A stretch of 64,000 nt of DNA from Enoplolaimus lenunculus (lineage: Eukaryota > Nematoda > Enoplea > Enoplida > Thoracostomopsidae), in NCBI GenBank assembly GCA_030248215.1, contig JASANG010000196.1, forward strand, positions 62,001 through 126,000, read 5' to 3'. Position numbers and translations under genes: made by a program. Below the pieces are notes generated by a model. That model ran no database searches, was not told the DNA's origin, and saw only the letters and a list, made by a program, of their open reading frames with translations. Numbering within the stretch: the first letter of the stretch is position 1; each line of letters opens with the position of its first letter. Of the stretch, positions 55,547-64,000 are shown piece by piece.

Positions 55547-55633
55547 ATGGCAGCGCCAATACTCCGACTTCCGCTAATAATTCAGCAAAGCAGATTGGCT
55601 GCTTCAACGTTGAATGCTAACAGTTGTTTTCAA
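55547..55633 (+). CDS. dlst: DLST exon 1 (mitochondrial presequence, inferred)
   Basis: ATG followed by [20 protein letters not shown], lacking acidic residues and with spaced arginines, as in matrix-targeting signals; donor CAA then GTAATA, phase 0. A TTTGTTGCAG about 40 bases upstream could be a 5' UTR or spliced-leader acceptor. Confidence 0.7.
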
Positions 55634-58600
55634 GTAATAAATGCACAGCTATTGCCTCTTTGTTTGTAATTTTGTGCACACGTGCCTTCGGTTCTGCAAC
55701 CTAATTACCAAAATTTGAAACTTACTCCCACTTGACATTGTAAATGCCTGGTCCCTTTTGCCTTCAAAAAGTCTTGTATGAAAGCATCGTGTTCTGCATA
55801 GTTTATTGAAAAGGCGGGTATTTAGAAGTTTTTCAAAGTATAGTGCTATGTGTCCAACAATTAAATGAAGGTAAATTCTATCAAATTGAATTGTATGCGC
55901 GTGTTAAGTTAATTTGTTTGCTTGTTTGTATGGTCGTTTGGGTCACAAACCTCTGTTTGCTACCTAAGATATGATTTTTACTGAATTTCAGGTAATCTCG
56001 TTGAAGGCAACACCAAACGCTAGATTTCACAGTTGTTCTCGTGGGAGGCCACAATATGACGTCGAATATTGTATCAAGCCTAATTCTGGTTTAATCGATG
56101 GTAGCGTGTCAATATTTTTCCGTCCTCGTTCTAGATCTATCTGTTTGTCGTCTGCCTTAGGTGCGGATGTTAACGTTTCACGTATTGTAAAATGTTTTTT
56201 AAATAAATTTAGCTAATGATACGCTTCATAATACGTAGGAACCGGAACCAAGCCAAAATAGCAATGGTGTTGCATTAACGAATTACTCTTAATTAGCGAT
56301 AACTTAAGATGAAACATTTTGTTTCGTATCCTGGTTGCCGCATTCATTAGCTTTCTATTATGCTTCGTAAAAATATGAATGAGATAATATAAATTGCGAG
56401 GAATTTGCTCATTTGATGGTTTAAAATTCACTCCAAGACCATACGCATTTGATTTTTGCATACCTTGGTTGAAAATGGGACATAGGTATCGTGTCTTCAT
56501 ACCTTTGCTCCATAGTCAGTATGTTACATGTCCTCATTAAAATATAATGAGTGCTATTGCAGCAGCGGACGAGGTAATTGAAGTAGAAGGTCCTGCATTT
56601 GCTGAGTCAATTAGTGAAGGTGATATTGCTTGGCGTAAACGTGAGTTATTCGTTTAATCTATATTACTGAATCTATAACGCCAAACCATACGTAATTTGC
56701 AGGGCGCGGCATTGGCCTTCGTCTCCAGTACGTATTTTAAGTTGCCAGATATTTATCACTGAAAAGCACGCCATAACTTAAAATTGACAAAGCCGATACA
56801 TTTCATGGCCGGTCTCGGTAGTCAGGTCTCAGTTTTAACCGCGAACGCCCATCCCTGCGTGCTAGAGATCGCGGTTAGTTTGAAGAATTGATAGCCCTTT
56901 CGACTCAGTGGCGTAATATTTCTCAAATAAAACTTGCTTCTTTGATCGTGTTCGAAAATACAAAATAAATAATATTATATCGTGCACCCCCAAAATTTTT
57001 GGCTGCGCCAGTAAATTATATGAAGGACTACTAAACTAGCGTGAAGGTTTACTTTTTATTGAACCGGATTCGACTGGATATTTCTTTATCCGGATTCGCT
57101 ATTCGTTGAGATTCAGTCGCACCTTGGTAATATAGTTAGCGTTTCATTGAGATGCCCTTAACGAATATTATTCTGTAAACTGAAGAAGTGTTTACATACG
57201 TATGTATTTGCAAAGTAAACGGCAATCTGCTGTAATGATGTGGATCCTGCCTTGCTCTGAGATTTTCAAATACGTTTTAAATTATTTCGATACGAATGTT
57301 AAAAGTTGCAATTATATCTACCCGTTGACTAAGTTGAATTATGAATTAATTTTCTAAAGTATAAATTTGTTTGGACTCGTGATGTTTACAATTAAAACTA
57401 TTTCGGTGGGTATTTTTGATGATAAAAGTTATTGATGAATTACGTATTTTAGTAACTACGTATGTACCAGGATTCATTAAATAGTTTGGCCTAACGCCTG
57501 TATTTAATATTGGTCTGATCGTATAGTTGGATAGCTTATGTGGTTTTAGAGCCAGGCGACTATGTTGCTGAAGACGAAGTTGTCGCTGAAATTGAAACCG
57601 ACAAGGTTAGCCGACTGACGATTTCAAATTCTAAATAATTGTTTATTGGTTTTTGACTTATTACTTCGTTATATCTGGGGGATGTGGAATAGTTTAAAAT
57701 TTGAACTGGAAAATCTGTGTAGATATGCCAATGTCAAGTAAGTATAGGGGCGTGCCAATTGGGAGACATGGGGACTGTGATACAAAGAGACTGGAAAACT
57801 TAGGCTTAGTATAAGAATTAGGCTTATATTAGGCATACATTCAGGCTTAAAATTAGTAGGCAGTCCTGTAGTACACATGGGCCAATATATGCGGGCTTTA
57901 CAGGGCCCTAAAACCCAGATAAACTGGTCAATTAAATTATTTTTAATATAATACTTCGGTGTTTATTTACCTATTAAATCAACACGAGTCAGAATCTAGT
58001 AGGGCTTATCGCGCTAATTTAGTACTGCTTGCTATAATATGTTATCATTTTGTTTTTACAACAGTTAGTAACAAGTTGATGCCTCGGAGTGGGTATTTTT
58101 GTCATTATGAACAAAGTTCTCAGCGAAATATTGTGATTTTGGTCATACTATAACAGCAGAATAAAGTGTTTTGATGTACTTTTCAGCCATAATTGTGCGG
58201 AATGTAGAATACCTCAGCTGGATATCGGTTTTTTGCCGGAGCCGTATATCCGGTTGAACCTTGATATATAACATCTTGGGCATTAGAGATTTTTGTGCAC
58301 ATGTTGCGTGAAAATTGGTATATAAAATATCGTTACGTTTTTGCCAAGGCTACCAAAGGAATAGGTGAAAACTGTGATCAAAACTGTCCTCAAACAATAG
58401 CAAAATCGGCCAGTACGTATACCTTGTGTTATACTCAATTACATACTAGTGTATACTACTGTTGGCCTCAGTAGTACTCGGAAAAACTTATCTCAACTGT
58501 GTGTTGCAACTTGCCTTCGTTATAGATTTTCAAACAGGCTATGAGTGGTAGCTACAGATCTCAACCGAGGATGCCTTGCAGCATGGATCGATAATGTGCG

Positions 58601-61600
58601 TTGGCTTGATAGAAATTTAGGCCAATGTACAGAACAGGGGCGGAACAGTGTTATACGAATATTCCTAAACCTAAGCCTAAACATAAGCCAATCAAAAAAT
58701 AGTCTAAAGCTTAAGCTTACTCTTTTGCAGTCACCACAGAAAAACGTTCCGCCCCTGATCTTTACATAGGCCGAAATTTGCAAGACCTAACATTAATTAA
58801 TCATTAATGCTATGCACGTTTGAAAATATAGTCGCCAGAATTAATTGTTGAACTTCTTTTCAGACAAGCGTCGAAGTGCCATCACCTAAAAGTGGAGTCA
58901 TCGAAAAATGGCTGGTGGATGATGGTGCAAAAGTTGAAGCACGGCAGAAATTATTTGTTCTCAAAGTCACAGGTGAGCCAAATTTTTCAAATTGTCCACT
59001 TTCAAATTTTAAAATTCGAGAGCTGACAATAATCTTTGTATTAATGGTTACAAAAGAGCTATTTTATTTTCGTAAACTTTGCTTATCTGGTCCGTAAGTT
59101 ATAGGAGGCCTATCACCAATAAATTGATCATAGGCGCTGGTCCCCGACTCTGGTAGTATTAACCACAATTCAGAACATTGTTGTACAGTTTTGTTAATTT
59201 CAGACGCTGCGCCAGCAGGTGCTACACCGCCTAAAGAGGCAGCAGCCAAGCCATCAGCCCCCGAGCCTTCACCAAAACCTGTTGTTGCTGCTCCACAGCC
59301 TCCTGCTCCGACACGGACACCACCTCCTGGGGCTCCGGAAAAGCTTCTATCAAGCACTCCTGTATCTGATATGAAAGTAGGTATTGTTTAGTCATTTTTT
59401 CTATTTGTTACAATTTTGTATATTGAACTGAAATGTGATTGGTCGTTTTAAAATTTCGTTTCAGGTTCGTCAACTTCTAAAACTTATTTCAAGTCTTTAT
59501 CATCCCTTTATTTCTATAGTAATGTTATTAAAATTTTGTTTGATTTTAGCCAAAACCTACACCGTCTCCTTCGACACCTCCGAGGCCAGCAACACCTCCG
59601 GGCGGCGCTGTACAGCAACAAGCAATCACTGGAGCACGGACTGATACTAGGGTATGAAGTCTTGTGGTATTTTAAATTGCGTTAACTAGCAAAATGTCAT
59701 TTAATCTGAATTTAAAACATAAAATTGCTGGCGTTTCAAGATGCGAACATTGAAAAATTTGTAATATGTTAAAAATAAAGGGCAAAAATAAAATATATTA
59801 AAAATATAAGACAAAGGTAGAACAAGAATAAAGAAAGTTAAAATTCTCAACTTTTATTCAACCACAGTTTTTTACGGAGCCATACACACTTGTCGAAATA
59901 AGGTAACCTTATATGTTGAGGAAAACTGTACAAGATCTGATTTTTAAATTCCTTTTGAGATATTATTAATGATTTGTAGGTGAAAATGAATCGAATGCGG
60001 ACACGGATTGCAACACGACTCAAAGATGCGCAGAACACATATGCAATGTTGACCACGTTTAATGAAGTTGATATGAGGTGAGTTTCGTTATTTTTGTAGT
60101 TTAAATTCTGTCAAATGTTATATTTCTTAATGTTAATGTTGACTGTCCATCAAGTCTTTTAACGACCTTAGTTTTATTTTCCTCATCTCAAATATTCCAG
60201 CATTAAGGTTTCTCTGGGATTCCTATTATCGACTATGCGAAACACAAAAGCACAAGTGACTTCAGATTTGTGGCAAATTATTTAGTGTTGTTTCAGAAAC
60301 GAAAAATTTTGCATTTAATAATTTCATATTTCGAATTGATTATAAAACTTGTTAAAACCTTTTTAACTTTTAACATTAAAGCATTTTGATAAAGATTGAT
60401 GTACGAAGAAAATATCGTATTTGGAAAAAATTTTAAAGCGAATGTATATTAAGGGCCCATATTCTCAAATGCATATAGAACCTATCACGAGTTGGTAATA
60501 GGTTTTCAAACTAACGAGCTGGTGCAATTACAGATCTCAAAATTTGCACAGTAGCAGAGAAAATCGAAAAGCAATAAATGTGCTGAATTTCAAACCTCAC
60601 TATTCCCTGCTTCGAAAGTTACAAGGCCTATCACCAACCGGTAATAAGTGCTACACGCATTTGAGAATACGAGCTAACGTGTTTGATGAATACCTTGAAA
60701 ATTTATTGCATTTAACCATTTTGACTGACATTTGTGAACAAGCCAGGGAAACTGTTTCAGCTCAACAGTGGAAATGCGCAAAAAATACAAAGACGCGTTT
60801 TTAAAGCGACATAATTTAAAACTTGGATTTATGTCACCGTTTGTGAGAGCTGCCGCTTATGCGCTGCAAGATCAACCAGTTGTTAATGCCGGTATATATT
60901 TGCTTAGTTTGGTTTGTAAATTTTGATATTTCTTGCGATCTTTTCGATTGCTAAAATATTGCAATGGCCGTACTCGGAAGTGATTAGTTTGCAGCCATAC
61001 CCATTTACTGTTCGCCACTGGGCCTTTTAGGGTGTAATCATGTTTCCGGCTGGTAAATACGTAACTTTTTAATTTTCAATTTCGGTTGAAAATTTTTAAT
61101 TTATTCTCACTTTCTGGTTCTGCTTCCAGTTTCTTAAATCCAGTTGAGTGTTGGGGTTAACCCGATGGTCTATGATACTAAATTGTTGACATGACATTAC
61201 GGCAACAGGTGTGTCACATTCTGCAGACAGGTATCCTGTGATGGAAACCGTTGAATGTAGTTTTTGCTACTTTCTTGGTATTCAAATCTAAGTTCTTATA
61301 CTACACTCCAGAACGTTTCTTTATGTTTTTATTTGTGCTATAATCGTTATAATTTTTGCGTTTCTTGTGTGATATTTTTATAATTTTAAATTATTGTTTA
61401 TTTTAGTGATCGAAGGTGGCGAAATTGTATATAGGCATTATGTTGACATAAGTATTGCGGTTGCTACGCCAAAGGTTCGTTGTTATGTTATTTATTATGT
61501 GCACGCTTGGCATTGAGCGTTTAGACAACCCAAGTCGCTATTCAATATTCGAACACTTCACCCACATTTAAGGCTAAACTTTGACAAATGCTTGGGCGTA

Positions 61601-63669
61601 GTCTTATGCATGCCTAGGCCATTTTCTAAAGCCTAAGTGTATGTGTGAAGGCAAGTGTACAAGAGTTCATCATTAATGGTTACTGAGTATGCTTTCAATT
61701 GACAATTATTGGTAATTATTTAGCTTTGCCCTCGCTGGTGAGTGGGGAGTTGGGGATCTCCACACTGCCAGTCTCCCCTCACTTCTGACCTTACCCCTGA
61801 GTCCCCCCTCACTTTTGATCTTGCCTCTAGTAGATGCCTTCAGTTTTTCAAATTGGGGCATCAAAAGCCGAAATCGTCGCTGCTGTAAAAAATACCAAAT
61901 GTATAATCCAAGGAACTAGTGATATAGCCGCACAGTAACGAAAACATGTTTTTGTGACTACAGCAGTTGCAGCTTGTATAATATACGTATATAGGCAAAA
62001 TGTCGCGTGAATCCATATTTTTAAAAATAAATAAAGCATTATTGTTAGTATTTATTATTATTATTATTATTAATGTTATGCTTTTGTTCGTTGTAAGAGT
62101 TTTAGAGTATTTGGTTGTTTAAATATTTGTTGTTGCAGGGATTGGTTGTTCCCGTGCTTCGTAACGTTGAAAGCATGAATTTCGCACAAGTCGAGTACGG
62201 TATCAACGAGCTTGGTGTTAAAGTATGTTTTACAATTGTTGTTGACGGAGAATAAATTTTCGAAAACTCAATTTTGGATGACACAATTCTTGTCATGTTG
62301 TGTTATCCGGCAGCATACAGAAAGCCGCACCCTATGCCGGACTTTGCCGGTCGCCACCAACATCGAATGGCATTAGAATCATGAAAAAGTATAGCGTTAA
62401 CTATTTGCGTTCAGAGTATTAATTGACGTCCTTTGTTATTGGAGTGAGAATTTTGACTCATTTTAAAGTATATGTTTTATTTTGGAATTAATGGAAAATG
62501 AAATTGTACGCGGTATTCATAATTCGATAGTTTGCTTGTATCGCTTTATTCATCTTATGTTTCATGAGCAAACAAAGAACCGATTCGTTTTCATCGAGCA
62601 GTGATTTATCTAGGGAACTAGAAAGAATAGAGATAATTAGTACTTATTTCTAATAAACAAATTAGGTTAAGAAATAACTTTGTTTATAAATGCAAAAAAA
62701 TTTGAACAACAAATTACATTTTGTTTTGTTTTATTTTGTACATAGTTTTGTATAAATTATTGACAGGCTCGTGAAGGTGCGCTAGCAATTGAAGATATGG
62801 ACGGCGGAACGTTTACAATTTCAAACGGCGGTGTCTTTGGTTCTATGTTTGGGACCCCAATTATTAATCCACCACAGTCTGCGATTCTCGGCATGCATGG
62901 AATATTTGACAGACCGGTTGCAGTTAATGGCAAGGTAAGTGTGGACGTGTATTGGCAGAGTTCGTTCAGAATGCCGCGCCTGATGTGCAGTGAAAACTGC
63001 ATGTCAGCATTGTTCGGCGCCGGCATCGCCATATACTATGATCTTATTCTCGCCAGATACTTATAATATTATTCGGATGAAGCGCAGAAGAAGCAGAAGG
63101 CAATTGTTTCTGGTTTCGGTACTTGTTTGTGCAGCGGCGGACGTCGCGTTTCAATTAGTGTTAGAAATTGTGCTTCGGGCTTGAACCTCCCAAGTTCCAT
63201 CTGACTGGTCTGATTTTATCTGTTCTTCTCTTTGCAAACACTTGAAATTTGTCGGCGTAGATGACCGTGTGATTTTATGGTCAAGTGGCGCAGTGGCTGG
63301 CCGTTGCTTATCATACTTTTAACCTGTAATCGTATTTGAGTTTTGTTTCGTCGAGTTAAATTTCACACCCACAACTGCCGCAGTTTGTTTGTTTGTTTGT
63401 TTGCTTGTTTGTTTGTTTATTTGGTTAAATTATCGCTAACTGGTAATATGTGCTACACATAGTTGAAAATGCGGCTCCGAGAAATTGGTGTTACAGACAT
63501 TTGAAAATACTGACTGTAGTTCCCATTTTTTCAGGTTGAAGTGCGACCAATGATGACTGTTGCGTTAACGTACGATCATCGCTTGATTGACGGCCGAGAA
63601 GCGGTATTGTTTTTGCGAAAAATTAAACAGGCTGTCGAAGATCCTGTGACTATGTTTTTGGATTTGTAA
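55547..63669 (+). CDS. dlst: DLST, E2 of 2-oxoglutarate dehydrogenase complex
   Basis: Dihydrolipoyllysine-residue succinyltransferase, transferring succinyl from lipoamide to CoA in the mitochondrial TCA cycle. Thirteen exons: 55547-55633, 55992-56040, 56563-56640, 57550-57605, 58864-58972, 59204-59376, 59550-59651, 59980-60077, 60761-60891, 61407-61474, 62139-62222, 62767-62934, 63535-63669; joined, 445 residues, close to the family length. Order: Arg-rich presequence, lipoyl domain with ETDK lipoyl-lysine at residue 90, Pro/Ala-rich linker with no peripheral-subunit-binding domain (typical of animal DLST), catalytic core with [35 protein letters not shown] and the active-site YDHRLIDG (His416, Asp420). 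Exons 1-2 are inferred from the presequence and phase match; the rest is clear. No AATAAA follows closely; an ATTAAA lies about 30 bases after the stop. Confidence 0.95.
55992..56040 (+). CDS. dlst: DLST exon 2 (presequence cleavage region, inferred)
   Basis: Acceptor ATTTCAG; reads [16 protein letters not shown], like the RFH/RFxT-type motif near the mature N-terminus of DLST. The 3' end is chosen at C then GTGGGA because it keeps phase 1 and the family spacing; a later phase-1 donor near 56100 is possible. Confidence 0.6.
56563..56640 (+). CDS. dlst: DLST exon 3 (start of lipoyl domain)
   Basis: Acceptor CTATTGCAG, donor GTGAGT; reads [20 protein letters not shown] then AWRK. The acceptor could be three bases further (CAGCAG). 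Confidence 0.9.
56641..57549. other. DLST intron 3
   Basis: A diverged CCGGATT-type repeat lies near 57060-57130; the rest is T-rich intron. Confidence 0.5.
57550..57605 (+). CDS. dlst: DLST exon 4 (lipoyl-lysine)
   Basis: Acceptor GGTTTTAG, donor GTTAGC; reads [18 protein letters not shown]; the lipoylated lysine is its last codon. Confidence 0.93.
57770..57885 (-). mobile_element. TTAGGC-element remnant
   Basis: AACTTAGGCTTAGTATAAG, ATTAGGCTTATATTAGGC and ACACATGGGCC remain from a type A element. DLST intron 4. Confidence 0.5.
58620..58772 (+). mobile_element. TTAGGC-bearing element, type A
   Basis: GGCCAATGTACAGAACAGG left and CCTGATCTTTACATAGGCC right, few CCTAAG units. In DLST intron 4, about 90 bases before exon 5. 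Confidence 0.82.
58864..58972 (+). CDS. dlst: DLST exon 5 (end of lipoyl domain)
   Basis: Acceptor CTTTTCAG, donor GTGAGC; reads [20 protein letters not shown] then [16 protein letters not shown]. Confidence 0.95.
59204..59376 (+). CDS. dlst: DLST exon 6 (Pro/Ala linker)
   Basis: Acceptor TTAATTTCAG, donor GTAGGT; a low-complexity Ala/Pro/Lys linker ending PVSDMK, tethering the lipoyl domain to the catalytic core. Confidence 0.9.
59550..59651 (+). CDS. dlst: DLST exon 7 (Pro linker)
   Basis: Acceptor TGATTTTAG, donor [23 protein letters not shown] followed by GARTDTR, exactly 34 codons, phase 0 both sides. Confidence 0.88.
59980..60077 (+). CDS. dlst: DLST exon 8 (start of catalytic core)
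   Basis: Acceptor GATTTGTAG, donor [26 protein letters not shown] then FNEVDM. Confidence 0.95.
60453..60674. mobile_element. MITE, CCCATATTCTCAAATG family, in DLST intron 8
   Basis: GGGCCCATATTCTCAAATGC left and CATTTGAGAATACGAGC right. It ends about 85 bases before DLST exon 9. Confidence 0.82.
60761..60891 (+). CDS. dlst: DLST exon 9
   Basis: Acceptor CTGTTTCAG, donor [26 protein letters not shown] then [19 protein letters not shown]. It has no methionine start of its own and overlaps an unrelated open frame. Confidence 0.95.
61407..61474 (+). CDS. dlst: DLST exon 10
   Basis: Acceptor TTTATTTTAG, donor [26 protein letters not shown] then TPK. Confidence 0.95.
61475..62138. other. DLST intron 10
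   Basis: C/T-rich stretch GTCTCCCCTCACTTCTGACC, repeated once with changes near 61800, plus an ATT run at 62055; no gene. Confidence 0.5.
62139..62222 (+). CDS. dlst: DLST exon 11
   Basis: Acceptor TTGTTGCAG, donor [26 protein letters not shown] then GINELGVK, phase 0 both sides. Confidence 0.95.
62767..62934 (+). CDS. dlst: DLST exon 12
   Basis: Acceptor ATTGACAG, donor [53 protein letters not shown], near-identical to the family core. Confidence 0.97.
63383..63424 (+). repeat. GTTT microsatellite
   Basis: About ten GTTT units, one GCTT, in the last DLST intron. Confidence 0.85.
63535..63669 (+). CDS. dlst: DLST exon 13 (active site)
   Basis: Acceptor TTTTTTCAG, stop [23 protein letters not shown] with the catalytic HxxxDG, then [11 protein letters not shown] and MFLDL at the C-terminus. 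Confidence 0.97.
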   Translation, partial: VEVRPMMTVALTYDHRLIDGREAVLFLRKIKQAVEDPVTMFLDL

Positions 63670-64000
63670 ATTTTTAGCCTTCTTAAATTTATAAAAAAAT
63701 TAAATTTGAGAACATTACGTTTAAATTGTCTGTTGTAGGCGGTAGACGACCGGGTGTGTTTATTTTCTAAAGATGTTCTGCTGTTAAACCTAGTCTTTTT
63801 TTAAATTTGTGTGTATGATCTTGGTACAAGTTGATGTTGGGTCTTACAACTTACGATTACGAATGAGTAAGTCTAAAACACGCTAAACCTCGGAGACTAA
63901 TGGGAGTAAGATGAAGCTGAGTTACTACTTTGTTGACATTTTTATTGACATTGAAATCTTTCTGCATTAGAAGAATCGTGCTAGATATTGGGAAAATGTG

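Noticed and set aside
60544-60804. 86-codon plus-strand frame
   Set aside because: It runs from a MITE through intron sequence and crosses DLST exon 9 in the wrong frame.

Overview
This is a eukaryotic, AT-rich, intron-rich and very repeat-rich window. The repeat unit TTAGGC (CCTAAG on the other strand), which is the canonical nematode telomere repeat, occurs in more than a dozen scattered places, always inside small transposon-like elements. Together with a degenerin-type DEG/ENaC gene and a RAB-27 gene this suggests a nematode. Long introns and the heavy load of small transposons would fit a large, repetitive (for example Dorylaimia/mermithid-like) genome better than a compact one; the species is inference and unproven.

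Four protein genes can be read exon by exon. (1) 1064-22955 (+): the 3' part of a large extracellular protein with fourteen thrombospondin type-1 (TSP1) modules, one per exon, every internal intron in phase 1, ending in a hydrophobic tail exon (GPI signal or membrane anchor). It resembles THSD7; its 5' end lies outside the window. (2) 31934-35799 (+): a two-exon DEG/ENaC sodium-channel subunit with a threonine-rich tail encoded by an ACA microsatellite. (3) 52584-48069 (-): a complete six-exon Rab27 GTPase of 219 residues with one GC-AG intron. (4) 55547-63669 (+): a complete thirteen-exon DLST gene (E2 of the 2-oxoglutarate dehydrogenase complex, 445 residues). Spacing and strands give no sign of an operon; functions are unrelated (adhesion/guidance, sodium channel, vesicle traffic, mitochondrial metabolism).

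Everything else is mostly mobile DNA. At least ten families of short inverted-repeat elements (MITE-like) are visible, several nested in one another with clean target-site duplications (TA, TTA/TAA, 8 bp). There is also a non-LTR (LINE) fragment at 53.8-54.7 kb, a tRNA-derived SINE family (15.1, 51.8 and 52.1 kb), several minisatellites in introns, a 36-unit-scale TTAGGC block at 21.66-21.87 kb, a pure A tract at 28.7 kb and a long TA tract at 42.4 kb. No rRNA gene, CRISPR array, retrovirus-like or Polinton-like element was recognised.

Layout: 1-23 kb TSP1 gene; 23-31.9 kb intergenic, packed with TTAGGC-bearing and Harbinger-like elements; 31.9-36 kb DEG/ENaC; 36-48 kb element-rich, A/C-skewed DNA without convincing genes; 48-52.6 kb Rab27; 52.6-55.5 kb tRNA-like SINE pieces and the LINE; 55.5-63.7 kb DLST.
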